Shown here piece by piece: positions 7,966-16,366 of a stretch of DNA of 44,393 nucleotides (positions within the stretch are counted from its first letter, which is position 1; every line of letters begins with the position of its first letter). The notes below the pieces were generated by a model, which was not told where the DNA came from, did not search any database, and saw nothing but the letters and a program-made list of their open reading frames with translations. The translations under genes and the position numbers were made by a program. The DNA comes from Paenibacillus koleovorans NBRC 103111 (GTDB lineage Bacteria; Bacillota; Bacilli; Paenibacillales; NBRC-103111): positions 1-44,393 of the forward strand of contig NZ_BIMA01000055.1 in the NCBI RefSeq assembly GCF_004000845.1. The letters run 5' to 3'.

Positions 7966-8288
7966 CAATGTTGTCAGGTTAAGGACAATAAGCACACTCG
8001 CTCTGCTTTTAGTGGATGGAGCTATTTGAAGGGAAAGGGGGCGGGTGTTTCGTCAGGCCGAGCTCGGAGCGGACACAGAAGCCCTTATTTCATCCTAAAG
8101 TAGCTTGAGGGTTGGATTGGCGGACACAGATGCGCTTATTTGCCCTTTCGCCCCCTCAAAACCTCACTTTTGGCCCCAATAACGCATCGTATGTCCGCTT
8201 ACCCCGTAAAATAGCCATTTTGTTCACAAATAAGGGCCGTATGGTCCGCATACTCGCCGCTGTTGGAGTCCCTAACCTGACAGCATTG
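7966..8288. repeat. Nested inverted-repeat element
   Basis: Outer arms at 7966-7986 and 8268-8288 are inverted copies identical at 19 of 21 positions (core TGTCAGGTTA). Inside are four copies of a 21-22 base unit starting GCGGAC and ending CTTATTT or TTATT: plus at 8069-8090 and 8120-8141, minus at 8178-8198 and 8228-8249. The whole can fold into one long imperfect hairpin. There is no transposase, so a MITE-like or REP-like element is the simplest reading. Confidence 0.72.
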
Positions 8289-8565
8289 GGGCAGGAAGAG
8301 GGGTTCCGACCGTTGTTGAAAGCATGGCCTTTGAATTGAAGTTTAGTCGTTGTTGGGCCGTCATTCAAAGACGGAAGCTTCTCTTCTCCACTCCCTTCTC
8401 CTGCTCTCTTCGGTCCTTCTTTCGTTGATGGCGTTACGTTTTTCTGAAAACCGTCTCCTTGGACGATCCCTGATCGCCCCATTCCGCTGCACTCCCGCAA
8501 CCAACTGAACCCGATCGAGGCAAAGAGCATTCTCGAGCAGCGTGGCGCCCGTACCCTTGCTCCCT

Positions 8566-8749
8566 AGTCCGAAAAAATCGGACTACTGCATGCCTCTCCA
8601 CCCTGAACAACCCTGTAGTCCGAATCGACCGAATTAGAGCGGCGTTTTCCAGAGGGGGTGCGCGGAAACGGCGATGCAAGTGGGAAAAGTCGGACTAGAG
8701 ACCGCTTCGCCCTCCTCTCCCGTCACGCAGTCCGGAAAAGTCGGACTGC
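8566..8749. repeat. AGTCCGA/TCGGACT palindrome family
   Basis: Two complete palindromes are visible: AGTCCGA-AAAAA-TCGGACT at 8566-8584 and GCAGTCCG-seven bases-CGGACTGC at 8727-8749. Partial copies sit near 8617-8629 and 8682-8697. Each full copy has a short A-rich loop. Confidence 0.65.
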
Positions 8750-8834
8750 ATGTGTGTGGGTTCTGAGAAGCCAAGGTAAATAGCAACCCGTGGCAGCTGC
8801 GTCCAGAAACATAAGCTCTCGTTGCCAATCTGCA

Positions 8835-9219
8835 AACAAATAACAAACTCAGCCCTCGCTAATGTTCGCAGCAAGTTTGCTAATAACGAATATCCGTCTT
8901 GTTACGCGGCTACCCGCCCAGTTTACCTGAAATATAGCAAACTTACGTTTGTTATTAGCCAGCTTTCGTTCTCTGTCCGCCAGTTCGCACCAGCCAGCCA
9001 CTCCCGCACCTGATTACTTGCCCAACCTGCCACCCCGTGCATCCATCCCACACCGCTTGCCCTTCTAGCAGGGAAGGGCTCGATAGCCCACGCCACAGTC
9101 AGCGCAGCGAACAAACCATTAACGAATCAAAATTAGCTATTAACTAACTTTTGTTAGCAGGATTCCTGCCATTTCCGCAGAGACTGCACCATAACAAACA
9201 CAAAACCGCTAATAACAAA
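8835..9219. repeat. GCTAATAACAAA repeat family
   Basis: The 12-mer GCTAATAAC(A/G)AA occurs at 8879-8890 (plus), 8948-8959 (minus) and 9208-9219 (plus). A related AATAACAAACTC lies near 8840, and a similar AT-rich sequence ending GTTAGC at about 9133-9158. They lie in AT-rich DNA without genes. Function is unknown. Confidence 0.55.
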
Positions 9220-9345
9220 CTCTCAGCAGTTATTTTCCGAACGTAAGTTCGCAATTCTATTGCCTCCGGCCATCTCGCTTAGCCCCCAACCCAACAAGAA
9301 ACTCTCAGCGAAGGTCATCCGGATCGTTACTAACCTATACAATGC

Positions 9346-9378
9346 AAAAAACCGAAGGCAGCTGCCCCCGGTTTCCGG
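9346..9378 (-). terminator. Terminator after galE
   Basis: On the minus strand AACCGGGGGCAGCTGCCTTCGGTT forms a hairpin with GGCAGCTGCC at its tip, followed by TTTT and GC. It begins about 10 bases past the galE stop and ends the galTKE transcript. Confidence 0.8.
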
Positions 9379-9387
9379 TCCGTTCCA

Positions 9388-10377
9388 TTATCCTCCGTAC
9401 CCATTGGGACGGTTGCGATGCCATTCCCAAGCCGATTCGATGATCGTCTTCAGGTCCGCGTAGCGAGGCTGCCAGCCGAGCACGCTCCTCGCCTTCTCGG
9501 ACGAGGCGATCAGCACGGCCGGGTCGCCTGCACGGCGCGGCGCGACGACCGCCGGGATCGCGTGGCCCGTCACCTCGCGAGCCACATCTACCACCTGCTT
9601 CACCGAGAAGCCCGTGCCGTTGCCGAGATTGAACACGCCGCTCGTATCTTGCTCGCGCAGATGACGGATCGCGAGCCAGTGCGCATTCGCCAAATCCATC
9701 ACGTGGATGTAGTCGCGGATGCAAGTCCCGTCCTCGGTCGGATAGTCGTCGCCGAACATCGTGATATGCTCCCGCTTGCCAAGCGGCACCTGCAGGATAA
9801 GCGGGATGAGATGCGTCTCCGGCTTGTGATCCTCGCCGATCGTGCCGTCCTGCGCCGCTCCGGCCGCATTGAAGTAGCGCAGCGATACGGATTTGACGCC
9901 GTATGCTTGCTCGCACCAGCGGAACATGCGCTCCATCGCGAGCTTCGTCTCCCCATACGGGTTCGTAGGTTCAGTCGGATCGCTCTCTTCGATCGGCACC
10001 CGCTTCGGCTCGCCGTAAGTTGCAGCCGTCGAGGAGAACACGATCTTCTTCACGCCATGCCGCACCATCGCCGACACGAGCGAATGCGCGCCGATCATGT
10101 TGTTGTCATAGTATTGCAGCGGTATCTCGACGCTCTGTCCGACAAGGGACGAGGCGGCGAAATGAACGACCGCTTCGATCGAATGCTGCGTGAACAAGGC
10201 GTCCAGCACGGACGCGTCGCGAATGTCGCCTTCGATGAACGACACTCCTTCCGGCACGGCCGCCCGGAAGCCCGTCGCCAAATTATCGATGACGACGACT
10301 TGCTCGCCTTGCGCCAACAGCTCTTTTACAGTATGACTGCCAATGTATCCGGCTCCGCCGGTAACCAAGATGGACAA
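9388..10377 (-). CDS. galE: UDP-glucose 4-epimerase
   Basis: This 329-residue SDR-type epimerase interconverts UDP-galactose and UDP-glucose. The NAD-binding loop GGAGYIGS is at residues 7-14, the catalytic pair YGETK at 141-145 and Ser/Thr in FSSTAATYG near 114-122. LRYFNAAGA is typical of GalE. The length is normal for Firmicute GalE. It is the last gene of the galT-galK-galE operon, 70 bases after galK, and is followed by a terminator. It completes the Leloir pathway except for the mutarotase, which is not in the window. Confidence 0.97.
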   Translation of the reverse strand: MSILVTGGAGYIGSHTVKELLAQGEQVVVIDNLATGFRAAVPEGVSFIEGDIRDASVLDALFTQHSIEAVVHFAASSLVGQSVEIPLQYYDNNMIGAHSLVSAMVRHGVKKIVFSSTAATYGEPKRVPIEESDPTEPTNPYGETKLAMERMFRWCEQAYGVKSVSLRYFNAAGAAQDGTIGEDHKPETHLIPLILQVPLGKREHITMFGDDYPTEDGTCIRDYIHVMDLANAHWLAIRHLREQDTSGVFNLGNGTGFSVKQVVDVAREVTGHAIPAVVAPRRAGDPAVLIASSEKARSVLGWQPRYADLKTIIESAWEWHRNRPNGYGG

Positions 10378-10447
10378 AGCTACCCCTCCATTTGCCTCGT
10401 ACTATCCTACACTACTCTTACTCCTATGCACGCGCCATGCTAAAGGA

Positions 10448-11662
10448 CTAAAGGACAATCTCGTGCGCCCCGTCGCCGATATCGCAAATGTAGAATGACG
10501 GCGCGAGACCCGTCGCACGCGTATAGCCATCCGCAACCTGCGTCATGAACCGCTCCACCGCCTCCTCGCGAACAAGGCTTACATTGCAGCCGCCGAAGCC
10601 GGCGCCGGTCATACGCGTGCCGATGCAGCCGTCCACATCCTTCGCGACGGCGAACAAGCTGTCCAGCTCGAAGCCCGTCACCTCGTACAGATCGCGCAGC
10701 GATTCATGCGATTGCTTCATCAGCTCGCCGAATGTCGTCAAGTCGCCGGCCGCCAGGCTCGCCTGAGCTCGCAGCACGCGATCGTCCTCACGGACGATAT
10801 GCTCCACCCGATTCGCGATGATCGGATCGGCGATCAACCCGCGCACCTGCTCCCAAGCATCAACGGACAGCTCGCCGAGGCTAGCCAGCTGAGGCAGCTC
10901 GCGCCGAATCGCCTCCAGCCCGTCCTCGCATTGCTGGCGGCGTTCGTTGTACTTGGAATCGGCCAACCCGCGGCGTTTGTTCGTATTCGTAATGATCAGC
11001 TTACAGCCCTCTATCGCAAGCGGCACGTAAGCGTAATCGAGTGTATCGCACTTCAACATCATAGCATGACCTTGCTTGCCCATGCCAACCGCAAACTGGT
11101 CCATAATGCCGCAGTTGACGCCGACGAACCGATTCTCAGCCCGTTGGGACAGCTTCACCAGCTCCATCGTCGGGATAACTAGCCCCGCCAAGCTAGACAA
11201 GGCGAGCGCCGTAGCCAGCTCGATAGACGCCGAGGAAGACAGCCCCGCTCCATTCGGCACATTGCCCCAGTAGACAAGATCCGCTCCTTGATACGCGCCA
11301 ACGCCAGCCCCAGCTTCCCCGGCGCCGGCCAGCTCCAACAGCTGCACAAGGACGCCCTTCGGATAGTTCGCCCAATCGTCTTCTTTGCGATAAACAATAT
11401 CCGTCACGTCCACATCGACTTCGGCTTCGAACTGCAGGGAGCGGAACCGATACTTGCCGTCCTGACGGGGAACGACCGCCACATAGGTGCCGAACGACAA
11501 AGCCGCCGGAAACACATAGCCGCCGTTATAGTCCGTATGTTCTCCGATCAAATTTACGCGGCCGGGCGCAAAAAAATACCGGACCTCCTTATTTTTCCCA
11601 AACGCCCGTTCAAAACCGCCTTGCACCTGACCGATACCTTCCTCGTGCAGCTGTGTGGTCAT
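10448..11662 (-). CDS. galK: Galactokinase
   Basis: This 404-residue GHMP kinase phosphorylates galactose at C1. The galactokinase signature GRVNLIGEHTDYNGG is at 34-48. The ATP loop of the GHMP family is GAGLSSSASIE, and the third motif is GTRMTGAGFGGCN near the C terminus. Its ATG overlaps the galT stop by four bases (ATGA), so translation is probably coupled. It is slightly longer than B. subtilis GalK, without an obvious additional domain. Confidence 0.97.
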   Translation of the reverse strand: MTTQLHEEGIGQVQGGFERAFGKNKEVRYFFAPGRVNLIGEHTDYNGGYVFPAALSFGTYVAVVPRQDGKYRFRSLQFEAEVDVDVTDIVYRKEDDWANYPKGVLVQLLELAGAGEAGAGVGAYQGADLVYWGNVPNGAGLSSSASIELATALALSSLAGLVIPTMELVKLSQRAENRFVGVNCGIMDQFAVGMGKQGHAMMLKCDTLDYAYVPLAIEGCKLIITNTNKRRGLADSKYNERRQQCEDGLEAIRRELPQLASLGELSVDAWEQVRGLIADPIIANRVEHIVREDDRVLRAQASLAAGDLTTFGELMKQSHESLRDLYEVTGFELDSLFAVAKDVDGCIGTRMTGAGFGGCNVSLVREEAVERFMTQVADGYTRATGLAPSFYICDIGDGAHEIVL

Positions 11663-12642
11663 GACTGCCGTCCCTCCTTCTCCAAATAACGCTTATACGC
11701 TTCCCTCAAACGAGGCGCAGTTTCTTCGACCGCCGCCGGATTCGCAGCCGCCCAGGCTCCCATCTCTGAAGAGGCATACCACTTGATCCGATCTTTCTCC
11801 CGAAGCGGCGGGTAGAACTCGATATGGAAATGATAATGGTCCTCGACATTTTCCCCGTTCACCGGCCTCTGGTGCATCACCATCATATAAGGAAACAGTT
11901 TGTCGAACAGCATGTCCATCGCCCCGGTCGTATCCTTCAGGATGGAGGCGAGGCTGAGCTTCTCTTCCGACGTGAAGTCCGTGAGCGCCGTCTTATGCGA
12001 TTTGCTGACGATGAACACCCCGTACGGATAGTCGGTGAAAAAAGGAATGTAGCTGATGAAATGGTCGTTCTCCACGATGACGCGCTGTTCATACGCCTTC
12101 TCCTCGCGGTTCATATCGCAGAACAGGCAAGTGCCGTTCTCCTCATAGTGATGCTTGCAGTTGTCCAGCTCGGTGCGGAGCTTGAGCGGAACATGCGGAT
12201 AGGCGTATATTTGGCCGTGCGGATGAGGCATCGTAACCCCGCATTCCTCGCCGCGATTTTCGAAAATCATAACGTACTGGTGCTTCGGGCTTTTCTCCAT
12301 CTCGGCGAAACGTTCGGTCCACAGGTCGATCAGCTTGCCGATGTGGTCCACCGACAGCTCGGGCAGCGTCTTCCGATGATCCGGCGAATACAGAATCACC
12401 TCGCATTGCCCATAGGACTTGGCTGTCTTGTACAAGGAAGTGGCTACCGGATCCGGTTCCGGAGGGTCTGCGCTTAATACGGGAAAATCGTTAGGATACA
12501 CGAGCACGTCGTAATCGTCCGGTACTTTGCCGGAGCCGGGACAAAACGGGCAATAGCCTTTCGGCATATGAGGGCGGTTGGCACGGTTCGATGCGACCAT
12601 GACCCAATCCCCCAGCAAAGGGTTATAGCGAAGCTCTGCCAT
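11659..12642 (-). CDS. galT: Galactose-1-phosphate uridylyltransferase (class I)
   Basis: This 327-residue histidine-triad-family enzyme exchanges UMP between UDP-glucose and galactose-1-phosphate. The active-site motif HPHGQ is at 140-144. Zinc ligand candidates CPFC (31-34) and CLFC (about 190) are present, as in the E. coli type and unlike the long B. subtilis GalT family. The ATG at 12642 was chosen because AGGAGG precedes it by 6 bases and the protein begins MAELRYNPLLGDW. The longer frame runs into the promoter and operator. It is the first gene of the operon. Confidence 0.95.
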   Translation of the reverse strand: MAELRYNPLLGDWVMVASNRANRPHMPKGYCPFCPGSGKVPDDYDVLVYPNDFPVLSADPPEPDPVATSLYKTAKSYGQCEVILYSPDHRKTLPELSVDHIGKLIDLWTERFAEMEKSPKHQYVMIFENRGEECGVTMPHPHGQIYAYPHVPLKLRTELDNCKHHYEENGTCLFCDMNREEKAYEQRVIVENDHFISYIPFFTDYPYGVFIVSKSHKTALTDFTSEEKLSLASILKDTTGAMDMLFDKLFPYMMVMHQRPVNGENVEDHYHFHIEFYPPLREKDRIKWYASSEMGAWAAANPAAVEETAPRLREAYKRYLEKEGRQS

Positions 12643-12676
12643 CTGGATCCTCCTGGATGAAAATTGTTTAGGGTTG

Positions 12677-12701
12677 ACTTTATTAAATATATTAATTAAG
12701 T
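12677..12701. promoter_or_regulatory. Candidate ROK operator in the galT leader
   Basis: A 25-bp imperfect palindrome has half-sites ACTTTATTAA and TTAATTAAGT around a 5-base centre, with 18 of 25 positions symmetric. It lies just downstream of the galT -10 box, covering roughly +2 to +27. Its AT-rich form and length suit ROK-family repressors such as XylR. The link to the divergent ROK gene is inferred from position. Confidence 0.6.
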
Positions 12702-12709
12702 TTATTATA

Positions 12710-12738
12710 ATAATACTAACAAACCGTAACTTTGACAA
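12710..12738 (-). promoter_or_regulatory. Promoter of galTKE
   Basis: On the minus strand TTGTCA (12738-12733) and TATTAT (12715-12710) are separated by 17 bases. The predicted start near 12703 gives a leader of about 60 bases that contains the palindrome and the galT SD. Confidence 0.7.
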
Positions 12739-12801
12739 CAAAAACAAATCAGAGCTCACTCACTTATTTCGCCAAATTAACAAAGCAAAGGATAATCTCC
12801 G

Positions 12802-14040
12802 ATGAAACCTACCGTTACCGGCAATTCCCAATGGATGAAGTCGCTGAACCGGTCGCTCGTGCTCAATAAAATCCGTGAGGACGGGCCGATATCTCGCGCG
12901 GACGTCGCCAAACGCACATCCCTTACGCCGCCTACCGTCACCCACCTCGTCCAAGAGCTGCTGGAGGAACGATACATCGTGGAGAGCGACATCGGCGTAT
13001 CGAGCGGCGGGCGCAAGCCGATTCTTCTTCGTTTGAACCCGGAAGCCTACTACAGTATCGGGATCGACGTCGGCGTGCATTCGGTAAAAAGTGTTGTAAG
13101 CAACCTGTCAGGAGAAATCATCCTGCAGGACAAACGGTTGATGCCTTCGCCCGTCAGCGGCGAGACGCTGCTGCAGCTGCTCGTGCAATCGGTTCAAGAG
13201 CTGCTTGCGGGGTCGAGTTTGCATCCGTCGGCGTTGCTCGGTATCGGCATCGGCATGCACGGTCTCGTGAATCCAATGAGCGGATTATCCTTGTTCGCCC
13301 CGAACTTGGGATTGCGTGGAGTTCCGCTGAAGGAGGAGCTGGAGCGGCGAACCGGCATCCCGGTTCATGTGGAGAACGACGCGGCGGCCATGGCGCTCGG
13401 CGAGCTCTGGTTCGGCGGCGGACAAGGCTTGCGCGATTTCATCTGCGTCAACATCGGGGAAGGCGTAGGGGCCGGCATCGTCGTCGACGGTCGGCTGCAT
13501 CGGGGCAGCCGGTTCTCGGCGGGCGAGATCGGCCACACGACTGTCGATCTGAACGGCCCGCGCTGCAGCTGCGGCAACTACGGCTGCCTGCAGACGCAAG
13601 TGTCCGGTCCGGCGATCGCGGACAAGCTGCGCAAGCATTTGGCGCTCGGCGGTACAAGTCGTGTGCTGGAGCTGGCCGACGGCGAGCTGGAGCGAATTAC
13701 GGGGCAGCTCGTCTATGAGGCGGCTCAGCAAGGGGACCCTGCTGCGCGCGATGCCTTCCGACAAACCGGACAATTGCTCGGCATCAGTCTGACGAACTTG
13801 ATCCATACGCTCAATCCCGAGAAAATCATTCTCGGCGGCGGCGTTTCCCAGGCAGGCGCCTATATATTGGATCCGGTGCACACGACCGTCCGCAGCCGCG
13901 CGCTCGAGTCGACTGCCGAAGGGCTGACGATCGAAGCTTCGCCGCTCGGCGAGCTCGCCACCGCCATCGGGGCAGTAACGATTGTGCTGTCAAAGCTGTT
14001 TTCCCCGTCTCCGTCTCCCCCTGTGCCGCAGGAATCATAA
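12802..14040 (+). CDS. ROK-family transcriptional repressor
   Basis: This 412-residue protein has the NagC/XylR layout. A winged helix-turn-helix is at about 15-62 (GPISRADVAKRTSLTPPTV), followed by the ROK sugar-kinase-like fold from residue 85. The ATP/sugar segment GIDVGVHSVKSVV, the sugar-binding END at 191-193, GEIGHTTV at 241-248 and the zinc motif CSCGNYGC at 255-262 are all visible. The usual Glu after the zinc motif (GCLE) is Gln here (GCLQ). It is transcribed away from galTKE and probably represses that operon with a sugar ligand. Whether it still has kinase activity is unclear. AAAGGA nine bases before the ATG is a modest SD. Confidence 0.92.
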   Translation: MKPTVTGNSQWMKSLNRSLVLNKIREDGPISRADVAKRTSLTPPTVTHLVQELLEERYIVESDIGVSSGGRKPILLRLNPEAYYSIGIDVGVHSVKSVVSNLSGEIILQDKRLMPSPVSGETLLQLLVQSVQELLAGSSLHPSALLGIGIGMHGLVNPMSGLSLFAPNLGLRGVPLKEELERRTGIPVHVENDAAAMALGELWFGGGQGLRDFICVNIGEGVGAGIVVDGRLHRGSRFSAGEIGHTTVDLNGPRCSCGNYGCLQTQVSGPAIADKLRKHLALGGTSRVLELADGELERITGQLVYEAAQQGDPAARDAFRQTGQLLGISLTNLIHTLNPEKIILGGGVSQAGAYILDPVHTTVRSRALESTAEGLTIEASPLGELATAIGAVTIVLSKLFSPSPSPPVPQES

Positions 14041-14042
14041 AA

Positions 14043-14080
14043 ACGCCCCAAGCGGCAGCTTGTCCGCTTGGGGCGTCTTA
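14043..14080. terminator. Bidirectional terminator between ROK gene and hup
   Basis: A perfect 13-bp stem (ACGCCCCAAGCGG with CCGCTTGGGGCGT, loop of eight) begins two bases after the ROK stop. It is followed by CTTAT on the plus strand and TTT on the minus strand. It sits between convergent genes and can serve both. Confidence 0.82.
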
Positions 14081-14110
14081 TACATACGTTTCAGAAGGCT
14101 TAAGGACGTT

Positions 14111-14389
14111 TTATTGAGCTGCACATACGTCACGCAGCGACTTACCCGGTTTGAATGCAGGCACTTTGCTGGCAGCGATTTCGATTTCTTCACCGGTTTG
14201 CGGGTTGCGTCCTTTACGGGCGGAACGCTCGCGGACTTCGAAATTGCCGAAGCCTACCAGTTGCACTTTGTCGCCGGTTTGCAGCGCCTCCGTGATTGCT
14301 TCGAAGACGGCATCCACCGCTTTCGTTACATCTTTTTTGGACAGATCAGTCGATTCGGCCACTTTGGCGACCAATTCGGATTTATTCAT
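14111..14389 (-). CDS. hup: DNA-binding protein HU
   Basis: This 92-residue protein is the histone-like HU (called hbs in B. subtilis). [12 protein letters not shown] opens the protein. [21 protein letters not shown] is the DNA-binding beta arm, and [12 protein letters not shown] ends the conserved region. The ATG at 14389 is correct because GGAGGT stands seven bases upstream. The GTG three codons earlier lies inside the SD. It compacts and bends DNA throughout growth. In B. subtilis the next genes are folE and mtrB; here the gal segment intervenes. Confidence 0.97.
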   Translation of the reverse strand: MNKSELVAKVAESTDLSKKDVTKAVDAVFEAITEALQTGDKVQLVGFGNFEVRERSARKGRNPQTGEEIEIAASKVPAFKPGKSLRDVCAAQ

Positions 14390-14526
14390 GCCTTTCACCT
14401 CCCCCCATGAGTGATACTTCCTTTATTCTCCTGTGTTCACCGTTTTCAGCAAATTTATACATGCGAATCCGCGAAAAATAAGGATTCGTTCCATAATCTG
14501 CCTCGCTCGGGAGGAACCAAACCTAT

Positions 14527-14554
14527 CTTATACGAACCGAGTCCCTGCTGACAA
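14527..14554 (-). promoter_or_regulatory. Candidate promoter of hup
   Basis: On the minus strand TTGTCA (14554-14549) and TATAAG (14532-14527) are 16 bases apart. The leader would be about 130 bases and holds a 7-bp hairpin CGAATCC/GGATTCG near 14463-14487. A second possible -10, TATAAA preceded by TG, lies closer to the gene. Confidence 0.45.
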
Positions 14555-14600
14555 CCGGACTTTCCTCCTATATCCAGCCGGAAAACGGGGGCAAGAGTCC

Positions 14601-14632
14601 TAAATAAAAGAAAGGCACCCTGGACGGGCGCC
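14601..14632 (-). terminator. Terminator after spoIVA
   Basis: On the minus strand GGCGCCC-GTCCA-GGGTGCC (one G-U pair) is followed by TTTCTTTTATTT, 14 bases past the spoIVA stop. Confidence 0.82.
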
Positions 14633-14646
14633 CTGAACCGAACGAA

Positions 14647-16125
14647 TTAGAGGATGATGGCGATCAAACCGCCCGAGCCTTCGTTGATAATCCGGCCGAG
14701 CGTTTCTTGCAGCTTGTAGCGGGCATTGTCCGGCATCATCGCCAGCTTGCCCTGAATGCCTTCGCGCACGATGGAGTGCAGCGAACGGCCGAAAATATCG
14801 GATTCCCATATTTTAAGCGGGTTTTCTTCGAAATCCTGCATCAGGTAACGCACGAGCTCCTCGCTCTGCTTCTCCGTCCCGATGATCGGCGCGAATTCCG
14901 ACTCGACGTCGACGCGGATCATGTGGATCGAAGGCGCGGTCGCCTTCAGGCGGACGCCGAAACGAGAGCCTTGACGAATCAGCTCCGGCTCGTCAAGCGA
15001 CATGTCCTCGAGGCTCGGAGGCGCGATGCCGTAGCCGGTCGTCTTAACCATCTCAAGCGACTCGGCGAACCGGTCGTACTCGCGCTTCGCATGCGTGAAT
15101 TCCTGCATAAGCTGCAGCAGGTGGTCCTTGCCGCGAATTTCGACGCCAACGACCTCGACGAGAATTTGATCGTACAGCTCGTCAGGCGCGTACAAGTCGA
15201 TCTCGGCGACGCCTTGCCCCATATCCATGCCGGCGAGCGCGGCTCGCTCGATGAAGTCGTACGTATCGAAATGGCTGACGACGCGGTCGACATCGCGCAG
15301 GCGGCGAATATCCTTCACCGTGTCGCGGACGGAGCTCTCGAAGTACGAGCGCAGCCAATGCTTCTCTTCCAGCACCATCACCCAGCTAGGCAGGTTGACG
15401 TTCACTTCGTGAACCGGGAATTCGTAGAGCACCTCGCGCATCACTTGCAGAATGTCGTCTTCGTTCATGTTGGCGACACTCATCGCCATGACCGGAATGT
15501 CGTACTTGGCCGCCAGCTGGTTGCGCAGATCGATCGTCTCGCCGCTGTTAGGGCGAGTCGAGTTGACGATCAGGATGAACGGCTTGCCGACTTCCTTCAG
15601 CTCATTGATGACACGCTCTTCGGCGTCTACATAGGAGGAGCGCGGAATTTCCGCGATCGAACCGTCCGTCGTAATGACGACGCCAAGCGTGGAATGCTCT
15701 TGAATAACTTTGCGCGTGCCGATCTCGGCCGCTTCCTGGAACGGAATCGGCTCGTCGAACCACGGCGTGCTGATCATGCGGGGACCGTTTTCGTCTTCGT
15801 AGCCTTTGGCGCCTTCCACCGCGTAACCTACGCAATCGACGACGCGGACGTTGACATTCAGCCCTTCCGCGACTTGCAGCTTGACGGCGTTGTTCGGGAC
15901 GAACTTCGGCTCGGTCGTCATAATCGTCTTGCCGGCTGCGCTCTGCGGCAGCTCGTCGGTCGCCCGCACCCGCTCCGCCTCATTCTGAATGTTCGGCAGC
16001 ACCAAGGTTTCCATAAATCGCTTGATGAATGTCGATTTGCCTGTACGGACCGCGCCGACCACTCCCAGATAAATGTCCCCGCCAGTACGCTCTGCGATGT
16101 CCTTAAAAATATCCACTTTCTCCAA
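14647..16125 (-). CDS. spoIVA: Stage IV sporulation protein A (spore coat ATPase)
   Basis: SpoIVA is the mother-cell ATPase that polymerises on the forespore surface and anchors the coat basement layer. The protein is very close to the B. subtilis one along its length. The opening EKVDIFKDIAERTGGDIYLG and the Walker A loop GAVRTGKS at 24-31 are conserved, as are the ending INEGSGGLIAIIL and the central DENGPRMISTPWF. The TTG at 16125 is the likely start. It gives exactly 492 residues, and GGGAGG stands about 9 bases upstream. Earlier in-frame codons lie inside that SD. A mother-cell sigma-E promoter is expected but was not clearly found. Confidence 0.97.
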   Translation of the reverse strand: MEKVDIFKDIAERTGGDIYLGVVGAVRTGKSTFIKRFMETLVLPNIQNEAERVRATDELPQSAAGKTIMTTEPKFVPNNAVKLQVAEGLNVNVRVVDCVGYAVEGAKGYEDENGPRMISTPWFDEPIPFQEAAEIGTRKVIQEHSTLGVVITTDGSIAEIPRSSYVDAEERVINELKEVGKPFILIVNSTRPNSGETIDLRNQLAAKYDIPVMAMSVANMNEDDILQVMREVLYEFPVHEVNVNLPSWVMVLEEKHWLRSYFESSVRDTVKDIRRLRDVDRVVSHFDTYDFIERAALAGMDMGQGVAEIDLYAPDELYDQILVEVVGVEIRGKDHLLQLMQEFTHAKREYDRFAESLEMVKTTGYGIAPPSLEDMSLDEPELIRQGSRFGVRLKATAPSIHMIRVDVESEFAPIIGTEKQSEELVRYLMQDFEENPLKIWESDIFGRSLHSIVREGIQGKLAMMPDNARYKLQETLGRIINEGSGGLIAIIL

Positions 16126-16366
16126 TTTGATCCCTCCCAACAGGATGATGAACGAAGCAAGTGTCGCGATACGTTAGACGGATGCTGCATTTGGGCAACC
16201 CGGTATGCGACGAAACTCGTACATGCTTTCAGACTAGTAAAAATATATGTACGGGACCTCCTTTTATGACTGCCTGACTACTATTTTTTTCAATCTAGCA
16301 ATCGGATGTCCCATATGTTTCCCCTCCCCGACCGCTCGCATCCTGCATCAATATATGTCCGCGCTG

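Larger units (their letters stand above)
7790..9387. other. 1.6-kb intergenic region rich in inverted repeats
   Basis: No convincing gene is present between the dehydrogenase and galE. Open frames here lack ribosome-binding sites and family similarity, and they cross repeats. The stretch contains a (CT)n run at 7828-7840, a nested inverted-repeat element (about 7950-8290), a family of AGTCCGA/TCGGACT palindromes (8566-8749), and copies of GCTAATAACAAA in both orientations (8879-9219). The galE terminator lies at its end. The AT content rises in the last third. It may be remnant DNA or a collection of small mobile repeats. Confidence 0.75.

Noticed and set aside
8156-8530. 124-codon minus-strand frame in the gap before galE
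   Set aside because: It crosses the inverted-repeat units, lacks an SD and has low-complexity content. It is unlikely to be a gene.
8835-9219. CRISPR array
   Set aside because: Repeats are few, short, in both orientations and irregularly spaced, and no cas gene is present.
12674-12711. Plus-strand promoter TTGACT with TATAAT for the ROK gene
   Set aside because: The boxes are 26 bases apart, too far for a sigma-A promoter. No better plus-strand promoter was found there.
14707-16269. Long plus-strand open frame of 520 codons opposite spoIVA
   Set aside because: It is a shadow frame caused by the GC-rich codon use of spoIVA. It has no SD, and the sequence looks like an antisense translation rich in His, Arg and Asp.
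16141-16270. Sigma-E promoter for spoIVA
   Set aside because: Partial matches such as CATACC were seen, but no -35 and -10 pair at the proper spacing was convincing.
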